A stretch of DNA of 64,000 bases, taken from Gambelia wislizenii (Eukaryota; Chordata; Lepidosauria; Squamata; Crotaphytidae). The notes under the pieces were generated by a model. The model was not told the DNA's origin. It worked only from the letters and a program-made list of their open reading frames with translations, and ran no database searches. Position 1 is the stretch's first letter; each line of letters begins with the position of its first letter. The position numbers and the translations under genes are program-made. Location of the stretch: the NCBI GenBank assembly GCA_030847615.1, contig JAUMIR010000003.1, forward strand, positions 28,828,501 through 28,892,500, read 5' to 3'. Of the stretch, positions 1 to 11,073 are shown in pieces.

Positions 1-452
1 GTGTCCAGAGAAGGGCAACTAAAATGGTGAAAGGTCTGGAAACGATGCCTTATGAGGAGAGACTTAGGGAGCTGGGTATGTTTAGCCTGGAAAAAAGACG
101 GTTTAGAGGCGATATGATAGCCCTGTTTAAGTATTTGAAGGGATGTCATGCTGAGGATGGAGCATGCTTGTTTTCTGCTGCTCCAGAGACTGGAACACGG
201 AGCAATGGGTGCAAGCTCCAGGAACAGAGATTCCACCTCAACATGAGGAGGAACGTTTTGACAGTAAGAGCTGTTCGGCAGTGGAACACACTCCCTCGGA
301 GCGTGGTGGGGTCTCCTTCCTTGGAGGTCTTTAAACAGAGGCTGGATGGCCATCTGTCGGGGATGCTTTGATTGTGATTTCCTGCGTGGCAGGGGGTTGG
401 ACTGGATGGCCCTCGTGGTCTCTTCCAACTCTGCAATTCTATGATTCTATGA
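1..452 (+). mobile_element. CR1 LINE, 3' end (cut by window start)
   Basis: The C-terminal 115 codons of CR1 ORF2 (24-371, stop TGA at 369-371) are followed by a short 3' UTR ending in two ATTCTATG-type 8-bp repeats. Recognisable CR1 signatures are the [17 protein letters not shown] block and the end VFKQRLDGHLSGML. The element begins at or before the window edge, so I cannot say whether it is 5'-truncated. The frame is open from its first visible codons, and identity to the other CR1 copies in the window is high, so it is a fairly young copy. Confidence 0.93.
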
Positions 453-667
453 ATTACAATGTGGTATTTTTCTCTTCAGGTTTCGAGCCAGCCAACTATG
501 CCCTCTTCAAGGATATTCTATTCCTTTCTCCCCACCTCCCTACCATACCTGTTCTATATGTTTCAAGATATTCTAATGAGATCCTTCTCTAAGTTCCTCT
601 TTAATCAGAGTTGTGCTGTTTAAAAGCAAAGATTGGCCTGATTACGGAATGTTTGGCCTGAAACATT

Positions 668-679
668 GTGTTTTGATCA
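668..679. repeat. Target-site duplication, left copy (pair at 1616-1627)
   Basis: GTGTTTTGATCA occurs here and identically at 1616-1627, bracketing the LINE-A derivative exactly at its AG tail and at its 5' palindrome. This sets both element ends. Confidence 0.88.
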
Positions 680-1615
680 TCTCTCTCTCTTTGGCTTTTC
701 TTCACAAACGAAGATTCAGGAAGGACTCATCCTGAGCTTTCTGCAAGCGCGCTGATGACTAAAAAGGCCAATCTGAGATAAACAAGTCTGGTTGCAGAAA
801 GCACAGCAGTAGGTCTCCTTGGGTGATGTTTCTGGGTTGTGATTCTTTCTGCGATGTTGTTTCTCTTCAAGACTTGTTTGATGTGAGTTCTCAAATAAGG
901 CTGCAGCATTGTGGATAGTGTGTCTCCATGCCTCCCGATGTGAGGCCAGGGCAGACCATTGTTGGTGATCAATTTGGCCGAGCCTGAGATGTTGTTTAAG
1001 GGAGTCCTTGTATCGTTTTTTTGGAGCACCCCTCTTACGCTGACCCATGGCGAGTTCACCGTAGAGTACTATTTTGGGGAGGCAATGGTCCTCCATCCTA
1101 GAAATGTACCCTGCCCACCGCAGCTGTGTTCTCAATATCATGGCCTCAATGCTGGTGATCCCTGGTTGCTCAATGACAGCAACATTCGTTGCATAGTCAG
1201 TCCAGTTTTTTTGGAACTGGATTTGTCCTTCGAGCCTGTGCAATGGATTTTTCTGGTGGAGCTCAGCCTGCACAGAACTGGCCTCACCCATTAAACCAAA
1301 GGTTCATCTGCTGTGGCCTTGCAAACATGGACGTAGCAGCAAGGTCCTCGGGTCGTAGATTTGATTAGAGTTTCCTTCTCTTAGATGGTTGACCTTATCG
1401 GGTTGGACAAGGACCATCTGCCCAGGTTTGGGATTAGTGTTTTCCTTCTCCTAGGACGGCTGCCATAAGGCTAGAGAGCCCATCCTGCCCTTTGACGCAC
1501 TTTGTCAGACCCTTCAGTTTTGACCTGTCTGGCATGGGAGACCCTACTGGTGGCTATTATGCCACCGCCAGCATAGCTCAAAACATCATTAGGGTACGCA
1601 AGCCTCTCTCAAGAG
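680..1615 (-). mobile_element. LINE-A non-autonomous derivative, apparently full length (936 bp)
   Basis: The insertion is flanked by a perfect 12-bp duplication, GTGTTTTGATCA, at 668-679 and 1616-1627. Read on the minus strand it starts with the palindrome CCTCTTGAGAGAGG and a leader of about 400 bp. That leader then joins directly to the last ~540 bp of LINE-A at the motif ACTGGACTGACTATG. An open frame (1291-716, 191 codons) starts in the leader and runs through the LINE-A C-terminal domain (LRWAGYISRMEDH..., a CxxC...HxxxC finger, ending RMSPS). The reverse transcriptase and endonuclease are absent, so it would need an autonomous LINE-A to move. The 3' end is a small hairpin plus an (AG)n tail. 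That the leader is the LINE-A 5' UTR is inference. Confidence 0.85.
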
Positions 1616-1627
1616 GTGTTTTGATCA

Positions 1628-2490
1628 GCATTAGCTACAAAAGTCAATGTCCCAAGCCCACTGGGCATATGAGGTTATTTGTTGCCCTCCACCTTCATTG
1701 TTTGCTTGTAGTTCTGAGACATATTGGATATATGTCTACAAGTCAGGATGAATATAGTTCTCAAATGTAAGGATAATTTTCACTGGTATTTGCACACAGG
1801 AGTGTTTGGGGAAATTAATCTGGGCAGAAATACATGTGGGTTTTTTGTGTTAAAATAATTTTTCTTTTCTCCAAAAAAAGATTTTCCACACAAAAAAAAT
1901 ATTGTTTCCAGAAACATAATTGGATTTTGATACAAAGTGTGGGCTTTGTGTACCCCCCCAACAGCTTAGCACCAAACAAAACGCATGTGTTTGTATGGAA
2001 ATGGTGTAGAATTTGCATGAAAATTGGTATGTAAATCATGTTCTTGCACAAAAAACACTGTTTCTAGAAATCCACTTTTAGTACAAAAATACGTTTTTGT
2101 GCTACCTCCCCAAAACCTTTGGACAGGATCCTGCATCAAGAGACAGCTCCATTCATTTGTGGAAATCTCTTGATGAAATTCCTCCAAACCATACCTTAGA
2201 GTCCAGGCAGCTGCATCTACAGATATATTTCTGAGGCACTGGGGAGTGAAATGGGGAGTGAAGAAGTATCCATCCATCTCCCAGCATCCCTATCCCATTA
2301 CAAAGCGCCTTGCTGTCAGAAGAGGGATGGACACTTCTTTATTCATCACCCTTGCTCTCCAGAAGCTCAGAAATCCTTAGTTGGCAGAGCTGCCTGGATT
2401 CTAAGATAGGTTTTGGAGAGCACTTTTGGTTGTTGTAATGGTATAATGAGTGTAAACATTAATTCCAAATTTTATAATGTTGTACATCAG
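1628..2490. other. No gene seen; degenerate AT-rich tandem-like sequence
   Basis: I see no gene or known element here. Segments near 1880-1960 and 2040-2115 resemble each other loosely (runs of ACAAAAA, then a TTTCTAGAAA/TTTCCAGAAA-like core, then a C-run), as if an old tandem array had decayed. Short reading frames on both strands appear to be chance. Confidence 0.4.
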
Positions 2491-2610
2491 GTTTTTGTTG
2501 TTGTTGTGTGCCTTCAAGTTGTTTCTGACTTATGGCAATCCTAAGTTGAACCTATCATGGGTATTTTTTGGAAAGATTTGTTCAGAAGGGGTTTTCCTTT
2601 GCATGTGGTG
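2491..2610 (-). mobile_element. Sauria-like SINE, 3' fragment
   Basis: The (GTT)n run followed by GTGTGCCTTCAAGTTG and 'ctgacttatggcaatcct' is the minus-strand form of the BovB-like SINE tail. The tRNA-like head is missing. It abuts the L2 copy that follows. Confidence 0.7.
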
Positions 2611-2616
2611 GCCTCC

Positions 2617-3205
2617 CAGCTCCAGAAGTTCCTGGATGAAATAGATTATCTAAATCCATTCCAGTTTGGATTCAGGCCTGGCTATGGAACAGAGAGAGCT
2701 TTGGTTGCCTTGGTGATGATCTGCACAGGAAACTGGACAGGGGAGCATGTCCCTGTTGGTTCTGCTGGACCTCTTAGCAGCTATTGATGCCGTTCACCAT
2801 GGTAACCTTCTGAGTCACCTCTCTGGGAGGGGTTCAGAGGCACTGTTTTACAGTGGCTCTGGTCCTCCTTGGAAGACCCAGAAGGTGGTGCTGGGGGGCA
2901 CCTGTTCAAGACCCTGACCACTAGCCTGTGGTGCCTCTCAGGCCTCAAGTCTATCCTCCATGCAGTTTAATATCTACATGGAGATGCTGGGATAAGTCAT
3001 CTAGAGTTTTGGGATTCAGTGTCATCACTATACTGATGACACACAACTCTCTCTCTCCTTTCCATAAAATTCCAAGGAAGTTGTTTCTGTACTAAGCCAG
3101 TATCTGATGTCAGTAATGGACTGGATGAGGGTGAACAAATTGAAATTTAATCCAGACAAGACAGAGGTGTTCCTGGTCAGCCACAAGGCAGATCACAGAA
3201 TGAGA
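2617..3205 (+). pseudogene. L2 LINE reverse transcriptase fragment (part 1 of a split L2)
   Basis: Translation gives the L2 reverse transcriptase signature FQFGFRPGYGTERALVAL (about 2660-2715). A decayed stretch then carries Y-T-D-D-T-Q-L at about 3031-3051, which includes the catalytic DD. Several stops and frameshifts separate these blocks, so the gene is dead. The same L2 appears to continue at 4525-4655 and 5490-6222, on the far sides of a mariner and an LTR-like insertion, in the correct order and orientation. Confidence 0.82.
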
Positions 3206-3219
3206 ACTGTCTATTAATA

Positions 3220-4500
3220 AACTGTGTTTCTACTTTTCATACAAATCAGGGAGAACTTATTGTAAATGCTTGAGTGGTGACCTTGAACATGTCTGAACTT
3301 GCATAACAAACATCAGCTCTCTCAGCCATTCAGTTAATTGCCAGTAGTCGTTTAAAGCAGCTGTATTTTCTATTGTGTGCTGGAAAAAATGCTAAGTTTA
3401 AAATTCGAGAAACATGTCAATTTGAAATTTTTAGTAAAATTGAACAATACACCAATGTAATCTTTTCAAATGCTTATGGAGGCCTACAGGGAAGACTGCA
3501 TGTCTTGTGCACATGTGTTTGTGTGGCAGAAAAGATTTAGAGAAGGACGTGAGAATGTGGAAGACGTTGAACGCCCTGAACAACCTTTCACTTCAAGAAC
3601 CAAAGAAATTGTGGGGAAAAATGAGCCAGATTGTTTGAGGAGACTGCTGACTCAGTGTTTGAATGATAGCTGAAATCATGAACATTGAAAAAGACACTGC
3701 GTGGAAAATTTTGCACGAGGATCTCAACAAGAGAAAAGTTTGTGACAAGATGGCCCTAGGGTTCTCACACCAGAGCAAAAAGACTGCTGCAAGGAAGTTT
3801 GCACTGATATTTTGTAGCCACTTGAGGCAGACCCCAACTTTTTTTTTTTAAATCATAACTTGTGATGAAACCTGGATCTTCCAATATGATCCTGAGACAA
3901 TCAATGCACTGGAAAACACCATCATCACCAGGAATGAAAAAAGCACGTCAAAGCAAGTCCACATTCAAAACCATGTTCATTGTTGGTTTCTTTACATCAA
4001 GGGCATAATTCTGGCAGAATGGGTTCCAGAAGGCAGATCAGTGAACCAGCATTGTTATAAGGAAGTTTTGACAAAGCTGAGAGACTCAGAAAAAATAAAA
4101 TAAAAATAAAGGTGAGAACTGTGGGGAAATGGTTTCATTCTTCATCAAGAAAATAGGCTGTTCACACAGCACTTTCTGTGAAACAGTTTTTGACTGTTAA
4201 ATACATTATTACACTTGAACATATTTCCCAGATTTGGCACCAGTGACTTTTTTCTTTTCCCTGAAGTGAAATCGGAACTTAAAGGAACATGTTTTGAATC
4301 AATGATGCAGTAAATAAGAAAACGGCAGATGTTTTGAAACAGGTGACAGAAACTGATCTGCTCCATGCCTTTGATCAGTGGAAAACAAGACTGCATTGGT
4401 GTGTGAGTGTGAATTGGGAATATATTGAAGGGGACAAGCATTAAAATTGTAATACCTATAAATAAAGATGGCTTGTTGTATCAGTCTTGTTATTTAATAG
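3220..4500 (+). pseudogene. Mariner DNA transposon with dead transposase
   Basis: The remnant runs from an ATG at 3389 (MLSLKFEKHVNLKFLVKL) to EYIEGDK near 4440. It is recognisable by homology to mariner transposases: the paired helix-turn-helix N-terminus (VFVWQKRFREGRENVEDVERP), the DNA-binding MIAEIMNIEKDTAWKILHEDL and the catalytic TCDETWIFQYDPE (first Asp codon at 3864-3866). A TAA follows codon 23. The second catalytic Asp region (normally HDN) reads HQEN, and the third block needs a frame change. It therefore cannot encode an active enzyme. It sits inside an L2 copy. Terminal inverted repeats were not resolved, so the ends are approximate. Confidence 0.85.
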
Positions 4501-4524
4501 ACAGGCCTCATAAGTATTTATCCT

Positions 4525-4655
4525 GTGCCAAATGGGGTTACACTCTCCCTGAAATCACAGGTTCACAGCTTGGTTGTGCTCCTGTACTTGGATCTGAGCC
4601 TGGTTTCAGCTGTGGCCATGAGTGCATTTGCACAATTAAAACAAGAGCAAAATGC
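4525..4655 (+). pseudogene. L2 LINE fragment (part 2 of a split L2)
   Basis: This stretch encodes the segment between the L2 reverse transcriptase and its C-terminus (VTLSLKSQVHSL, then VSAVAMSAFAQLK). It is in the same orientation as the L2 pieces upstream and downstream and fills the expected position between them. It is cut by the LTR-like repeat that follows. Confidence 0.7.
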
Positions 4656-4689
4656 TCCTTGGAAATTCCAAGAAAATATCGAGTTTCTA

Positions 4690-5455
4690 ATACATTGGGG
4701 AAATTAGCAGCAACTTGACTTTAGCAATGTGATAGGGGGCAACAAGGGAATCTTGAACCTATGTATACCAGTACTAACCTGGATGGAATACACACACATG
4801 TGAAATTAATTATGGTTTTTATTAGGAGTTCAAAGGTTAACACCAAACGCACACACATCCACACAAGAAGCATTCACACAAGGCTACAGAAAGCAGTAGG
4901 AAAGACTTGGATAGAGGAATAGGAAAAGGGTTTGCTGTGGGTTATACGACCTGTCCTGTAGTCTGGAATTTGTTGGTTAATCCTTCAGAGTGGATGGAGG
5001 AATCTGGAGTGGCTAACACAGAGTGACAGGGTTTCCCCTGGAACTGGAGTCTGTGAGCAATTGAGAGAGATTTTAAGGGTCATATTTATACCCCCAAATG
5101 TGCCTCAAGGGGAGAGTAAGCCTCCTGGGCTGGAACAATAGATTCCATGAGCCTCCATGGATTGCACAATGAATTTCCTGGTCTTGACAATAGGTGGTGA
5201 AGATGCTAATGTGTTGCAAACTATCCTTCATGTCCAGTGAGGAAATTTCAAAACCAGCACACAAAGGATTCATTCACCCATTATCCCCCTTTCAAATGTA
5301 CAGTGGAAATTATGTCCTTTTGACTTTTAATGCTTCCTTACACCTTTATTCTTCCCTAGGGCAAAGCATGGCACCCTGCTGACCTTTCTGTGACCATCAT
5401 GCTTTTTCCCTTGTGGAAGGCCACATCAATGAACCAAATTATTAATATGTCAATT
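4690..5455 (-). mobile_element. LTR-like repeat, family 1, copy 1 (putative solo LTR)
   Basis: This shares an ordered series of motifs with 15.75-17.8 kb and 28.2-30.2 kb: an ATTGGGGAA block, 'cctatgtataccagtact', 'tggtttttatta', a run of CACACA-type words, and a TATA-like box on the minus strand (TATAAATATGACCC, about 5078-5095). On the minus strand the order is TATA box, then roughly 270 bp later an AATAAA-like signal, as in an LTR. No gag or pol sequence is attached. It interrupts an L2. The LTR identity is inference; the shared family is visible. Confidence 0.5.
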
Positions 5456-5489
5456 TATTAATACACCAATTTTATTATATGTCAGTTTC

Positions 5490-6222
5490 TGAGGTCTCTG
5501 GAAGTAGAACTGTTAGCCTTACTAACAGTGTGTCAGCTGCACCCATTCCTTGAGAAATCAGATCTGGCTACGGTGACATGTGTCTTGATTATATCCCATT
5601 TGGACTATTGTAACATGTGCTATGTGGGGCTGCCTTTGGAAATTGTTCTGAAACTTCAGCAGTCCAAAATGCTATGGCCAGGCTGTTAACTGTGGTTGGC
5701 TACAAGAATCATGTCACTGTTGAACCAGCTGCATTAGGTACTAGTCCATTTCTGGGCAGAATTCAAAGTGCTGGTTTTGATCTTTAAAGCCCTAAACAGC
5801 TTGGGTCCAGACTATCTGAATGAGTGTGTCTCCCTATATAAGCCAGACCGAGTGTTAAGATCAGAAGGGGAGGGCTTTCTCTCAATCCCACCACCTTCTC
5901 AGGTGTGTATGGTAAAGACTTAGGAAAGATCCTCCTCTGTGGTTGCCCCCAGACTATGGAACTTCCTTCCAAAGGAGATCCAGTCCCTGCCCCCCCTGCT
6001 CTTTTTTTAACTAGCAGGTGAAGACATTTTTATTTAGCTATGTTGTGTTTTTAATTGTTATAATTATGCTTTAATAACAGTAATATTTAATTATTTTTTA
6101 AACTTTTGTAATTAATTTTTTAGTCGTATTCTTTCAAAATTATTGTAAGCCACCTTGAATTCCATTTTGGGACAAAGGTGGGATATAAATCCAGCAAATA
6201 ATGAAATAAATAATAAAATAAG
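5490..6222 (+). pseudogene. L2 LINE 3' end (part 3 of a split L2)
   Basis: This contains the L2 C-terminal region (YVGLPLEIVLKLQQSK..., then FKALNSLGPDYLNECVSLYKP) followed by the L2 3' UTR. The 3' UTR ends in the typical 'ggtgggatataaatcc' and an AAATAA repeat tail. Frameshifts are present. Together with 2617-3205 and 4525-4655 it makes one L2 of about 1.45 kb with two younger insertions. Confidence 0.85.
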
Positions 6223-7416
6223 CATTTGTTTTTTTGCCTTTCTCTTCCCTGTTTTTGCAACTCATGAGATTCTCAAGCTCAAATGGTGGGGAAGAGGAGA
6301 GTAAGCACCTTGATAAAGTTCACTTGGAATTCTAGTCAATCAGGGCTCCTGGTCATTTATACCAAATGCACAGGTATTGGGCACATGGAGGTTGTCTAAC
6401 TTACAAAAGCTAGTTATTATGTAATTACCAATGAATATCATTTCTTCTATTTTCATGGAGCTTCAGACAGAAAACCTGCCCATATGAAATGTAGTGATAC
6501 CCAGGGTACCAACTGCAATGCTTACATTTTCCATAATGTTGGGGGTTTTTTTGCTTTGTTTCTTTAAAGCAACCTTTAAGACTAAATAGAAGAGATGGTC
6601 TTCTTCATGCATCTTAGTTATGTTAGCAGCTGTAATGCTATTAGCTTCTGCTCACAGTAAATTAGTTATGCAATGAGAAAGGGCAAGAGGCAGACTTCCA
6701 GTGCATGAAATAGTCTGTAAAAGATTAATTAGCTTAGTGACGTGCAAAGACTTTTAGAACAGGGAATGGCAGAAAAGTTTGGATAAAATATACAAGTATT
6801 TGTGAGCATGCAAATATTTGACCCAGGCAAATAAACTGTACTGTAGAATGCACTGTATTGAGACTTAAGGTTTTGCTAGGCATAATTTGCAGTGTGTTGA
6901 TCTTTATGGTACAATAGTTTGCTTTTCTGTATAAAACAATCAAAGTAACCAACTACCTTTAATAAAATATAGGATTCTCTACCCCTGCAGGAGATATAAG
7001 CACAGACCTTAGGAGCAAATGGTCTGACCAAAACAGGGATCAAGACAGTAGGGAACAAATCAACACTCATTTCACTATCAGGACTAAGGGCAACCAAATA
7101 AAGGGCATTCACCTACAGTATGTGTTGGGGCAATGACCAGCTGAAACAGCCTATTGATTGCCATGTAGCCTACAAATTCTTGAAGTAGCAACCTAGAGGG
7201 AACTTTGCCTTGGATACTGAACACACCCCAAACTCCCATTGTGGGTTTCAAGATCACCTCAGTCAGCTGGGTTAGGGAAACTGCTGGGTGCAGGGCTTGG
7301 GAAATTACTTTAACAAATGCTTGATTATAGTTATTCTTCAAAGGCCCCTGTAGATAGTTGCCATCATAGTTACATTTTTAAAAAGTAATTCTTTACCTCC
7401 AGATTCCTCAAAAGTA
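6223..7416. other. No gene or clear repeat seen
   Basis: AT-rich unique-looking sequence. Open frames on the minus strand here (at most 85 codons) show no recognisable domain and lack coding character. Confidence 0.4.
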
Positions 7417-7419
7417 TTT

Positions 7420-7705
7420 TTTTATTTTATTTTTTTTTATTTAGTTATTTGTGCCCCGCTCTTCAGCCGCAAGGCTATCAGAGCGGCTTACAAATTGTTT
7501 TAAGCAATAGCTATTTACACATCTACACTGTGTTAAACAGTTTCCAATGTGTGTTAGCTAATTGCTCCCACAAGCCGGGTCCTCAGTTTACTGACCTACG
7601 AAAGGATGGAAGGCTGAGTGAACCTTGGAATCCGCTGGAATCGAACTTGCAACGTGGTGGCTTGCAGTACTGGCATTTAACCACTCTGCCAGCAGGGCTT
7701 CCTAA
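7420..7705 (-). mobile_element. tRNA-headed SINE, near full length
   Basis: Read on the minus strand it has a degraded tRNA-like head (ctggcagagtgg; gttcgattcc), the body with 'ggttcactcagccttcc' and 'gcaattagctaacacac', and the end 'gaagagcggggcacaaataa' with an A/T-rich tail. Other copies are at 10325, 32413, 32762, 36942, 46541 and 51199. Confidence 0.85.
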
Positions 7706-9689
7706 AAAGTAACTAAACTAGTTACATTTCAGTTACTTTAGAAACATCTGACTGCTACTACAAGCTACAGGTCTGGGAGACTCCCATTATCTGGGCAACA
7801 CAGCCAAGCAGGTAAATAATGAAGTGTGGAGAGTGGAGTTTCACATTTTATGAGGGTTAGCATCAGGAGATAGCTGACCAATGAAGAGATACCTGGGGGT
7901 GCTTTGAGATTCTTCTATGAAGAGGTTATAAACAATGCCTCAGGGGCCATGAGGTAGAGGGGGAACAAGGAGAAGAACAAAGAGAGAGAACAACTGGGGG
8001 ACTCACATCTCAGCTAAGGGGGTGTTTGGTTAAAGACTGGGCTCACATCACCCTGGCTCCCAGACCCCATGGAAATCCAGATTCAGAAGTACAGCTCCTT
8101 GTGAGTAGCTAGTGTCCATGTCAGAGCTTAGGTTATTTTGTTAACTTCACTGGAATGATTAAAGGCTTTCTGTAACTTTGTAACTCCACCTGTGCCTGAA
8201 GGGAAGGTGCCTTTTATTGCTATATGGATTCTTCTTAGAATAAACTTCCTTTAAAGTGCTCCTTTCTCCACACACACATTCACATGCCTGCTTGGTCTCA
8301 CTCTCCACAGGGATGGGGAGAGGAAAAGATGTGCAGCGACAGAGTTGGAAAGTACAAGATTTCCCTGGTAACCTCCCATCGGGTTCCTAAGCTACGGTTT
8401 AAAATCAATGGGTGGTGGCAGTATAGATGATCAACCTACCCAGGCAAAAGTAGGAGGAAGGGAAGCGTAGCAAATCATAACAGCATTTCAAAATCCAGAA
8501 CTAAATAGAAGACTGCAGCAGACATCAACACTTTGAACCCGTTCCTCCCTTTACTGAGGCCACACCCACATAATATTAAAATTTAAAAAAGTTACAACTG
8601 CCCTGAAAATAAGTGACATTATCCCTCCTTTTGCCAAGTCACAATTCTAACATAACTTGGATAATGATCTTAAATAATGATCTTCAATAATGGAAAAGGG
8701 AAACAATTTCATATAACTAGTTTTAACTAGTTAACGCCAGGCTATGGCACATGAAAGGGTGCACCATGGCACCCCCAGTCTGTCTCTATGACTCTTGAAT
8801 CTATAACTGAGCTCAGATATTGTTCCATCATGCCATTTTGTTGCAGGTATTGTTTAGCCCATGGAGATTAGATGTTAATCTAGAATCAGTCCTATTTTGA
8901 TCTGTTTAAGTCCCACTCAGGCTCCATAGATCTCTTACACTCCCTTGGTTTAGGAGTCAGTGGGAAACATGAGGTTTTTCTATCCACTAAATTTTGACTG
9001 CCTGATTTAGCTTACTTAAGTACAGAGACCCAGCTTGTTTATGGCAGCATGGGCAAATTGAGGTAAAGAACTCCTTAGGGAAGCTGTAAAATCAATGGGG
9101 CTGCATTGACTTATACAAGTGAAGAACATCTGTTCTTGACTTTCTTCTGCTGCAAACACTTCTACCTGCCCCCCTCCCACGAGGAATGGCTTTCTGCCTT
9201 CCCTGCTATTTTCAGCAAGGTGTAGACACAATAATCTGTTTTCTTTTCTTTCTGCACTTTCCTTTGCAAACAGATTAAGGGAGTAGTACAGTTCCATAAT
9301 GGTGTGATAAATCAGTCAATTTACACTTGGCAGAATAAAATTAGCATTGCCGTTACTTCATAATGGGCCATGGCTTTGCCTTTGGAATTGATTTCAGGCT
9401 AAAGTTGATATATTACAATTGTGTTAATATTGAACTTTAAATAGAATGAGAAATTGCAAATCTATACCATTATAAAAAGACACTGAGAAAAACAATCCTA
9501 TAATTTTAATTGCTTTTTTTATTTTTTATTTTTGGTTTTGGTTTGTGTGGTCTTGCTTCAATTCTGGAAAGTTCAAATCAGTAATATTACAAATTATATT
9601 GTGGAAATCAGTTGCACTGTTGAAATAACATCTTATTAATTTGGGAGAAGAGAGAAGCAATAGTTTTGCTTTTCACGTTAAGTTTAGAG
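7706..9689. other. No gene or clear repeat seen
   Basis: Two kilobases of AT-rich sequence without a recognisable element. The minus-strand frame at 9016-9297 has no identifiable domain and is probably chance. Confidence 0.35.
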
Positions 9690-9868
9690 AATTTGTCCAG
9701 ACTATCTAAAAGTCTGTGTCTTCTTCTATGACCCTGCCCAGCCCTGCTCTGTAGTTCAGGGGAAGACTTTTTCTGTTCCTGCCACCATCACAGGTAAAGT
9801 TGGTTTGGGCAAGGGAGAGACCCTCCTCACTGGCTGTTCCCAAATTGTGGAATTCCCCCTATAGGAGG
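9690..9868 (+). pseudogene. L2 LINE fragment (part 1)
   Basis: Decayed L2 C-terminal coding sequence, including the 'ccaaattgtggaattcccc' block that encodes the family's PKLWNSLP motif. It continues at about 10076 after a MITE-like insertion. Confidence 0.6.
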
Positions 9869-10075
9869 CTTTGGCTAAATCCACACTAAACAAATAATCT
9901 GGTATGAAACTGGATTATTTGACATGGCTCCTTCCTATAGCATCCTGGGATCTGTAGTTTGGTGGGGCAACAAAATCTTTGGCAGAGAAGGCTAAAGACC
10001 TTGAAAAACTATAAATCCTGGGATATTTGCAGAGGGTTTGTGCACAAAAATTCAATATAGTCTCAGTTAGACCCA
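9869..10075. mobile_element. MITE-like palindromic element (hAT-type appearance)
   Basis: Contains 'gctaaatccacact', 'gacatggctccttcctatag', 'atcctgggatctgtagttt' and 'ctataaatcctgggat', a partly self-complementary layout seen in short hAT-derived elements of reptiles. It splits an L2. The right boundary is uncertain. Confidence 0.5.
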
Positions 10076-10322
10076 TGGCTAGTCTCTCTGGCAGGAAAAC
10101 CTTTTTATTTAGGTAGGCCTTTGGCATTTGAGTTGCTGTGGTAGAAAGGTGTTTTTTTTAAAAAAAAAAATGGGGTATGTTATGTTTACTGTCCTTTAAC
10201 TGTTGTAATTTATAGGATTTTTTAAAAAATGAAACTGTTTAATCCCACCCCCAACCTTTGTATTAAATAGGTTTTTAGTGTACTTTCTTCTTAAGCTGAT
10301 GTGAGTCATTTTGAGTCTCATC
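10076..10322 (+). pseudogene. L2 LINE 3' UTR fragment (part 2)
   Basis: L2-type 3' UTR text ending 'gtgagtcattttgagtctca'. The last few dozen bases of the L2 tail (gggagaaaggtaggataaaa) reappear after the SINE, at about 10622-10655. Confidence 0.6.
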
Positions 10323-10324
10323 TG

Positions 10325-10619
10325 GAGCCCTGGTGACGCAGTGGTTAAATGCCAGTACTGCAGCCACAACATTGTGAGTTTGATCCTGCAGGGCTCCAAG
10401 GTTCACTCAGCCTTCCATCCTTTTGTAGGTCAGTAAAATAAGTACCCAGCTTGTGGGGGCAATTAGGTAACACATGATAAACTGCTTAGAGAATGCCTAG
10501 CACTATAAAGTGGAGTAGATGTGTAAGTGCTATTGCTAAACAATTTGTAAGCTGCTCTGAGAGCCTTCGTGGCTGAAGAGTGGTGTATACATACTCTAAT
10601 AATAAATAAATAAATGAAT
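10325..10619 (+). mobile_element. tRNA-headed SINE inserted in an L2 tail
   Basis: The head GCCCTGGTGACGCAGTGG contains an A-box-like TGACGCAGTGG, and a B-box-like GTTTGATCC lies about 40 bases on. The body and the (AATA)n tail match the family. It is bracketed by the two halves of an L2 3' terminus. Confidence 0.88.
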
Positions 10620-10655
10620 AAAGGGAGAAAGGTAGGATAAAATAAAATAAAACAG

Positions 10656-11065
10656 CTCCTCAAAACAAAAGATTGATTTATCTTTAACAATTTACAACAC
10701 AATTTAATGCAAATCTACTCCACAGAAAACTCCACTAAATTCTAAGAAGGGATACGCAAAAATCTTACTGTTGTCTCAGTTTTGGTTGATACATGGAGAG
10801 AAAGCCTGTTGAGTGTGCATGCAAGTGAGACGTAAAGCATTGTTTCCATCATGCTTTCTGCAGTTTGTATTCCAATCATTTTAATAGTCTAGTTTTGAAT
10901 CATTTTAATAGTCTAGTTTTGAAAAATGTGGTTTTCAAAGACTTCTTTGCAGTGGGAAGAAAATTGTTAAAAATTACTTGTAGCTTCCTTCCAGAAGTAA
11001 TTTAATGAAGAATTATATGCCTAATAGCTCATAATCAGAACAACAGAGTGCACTCCTTTGCTTTG
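10656..11065. other. No gene; contains a 24-bp tandem duplication
   Basis: No gene or element seen. The words at 10874-10897 and 10898-10921 are identical 24-mers (aatcattttaatag...), a perfect two-copy tandem duplication. Confidence 0.5.
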
Positions 11066-11073
11066 GGTTAGAC

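Noticed and set aside
3220..4500. Possible active mariner
   Set aside because: An early stop, loss of the second catalytic Asp context and frame changes show that it is dead.
7370..7740. Words like aaaaagtaa on both sides of the SINE as a TSD
   Set aside because: They do not lie directly at the SINE ends, so they do not meet the criterion for a target-site duplication.
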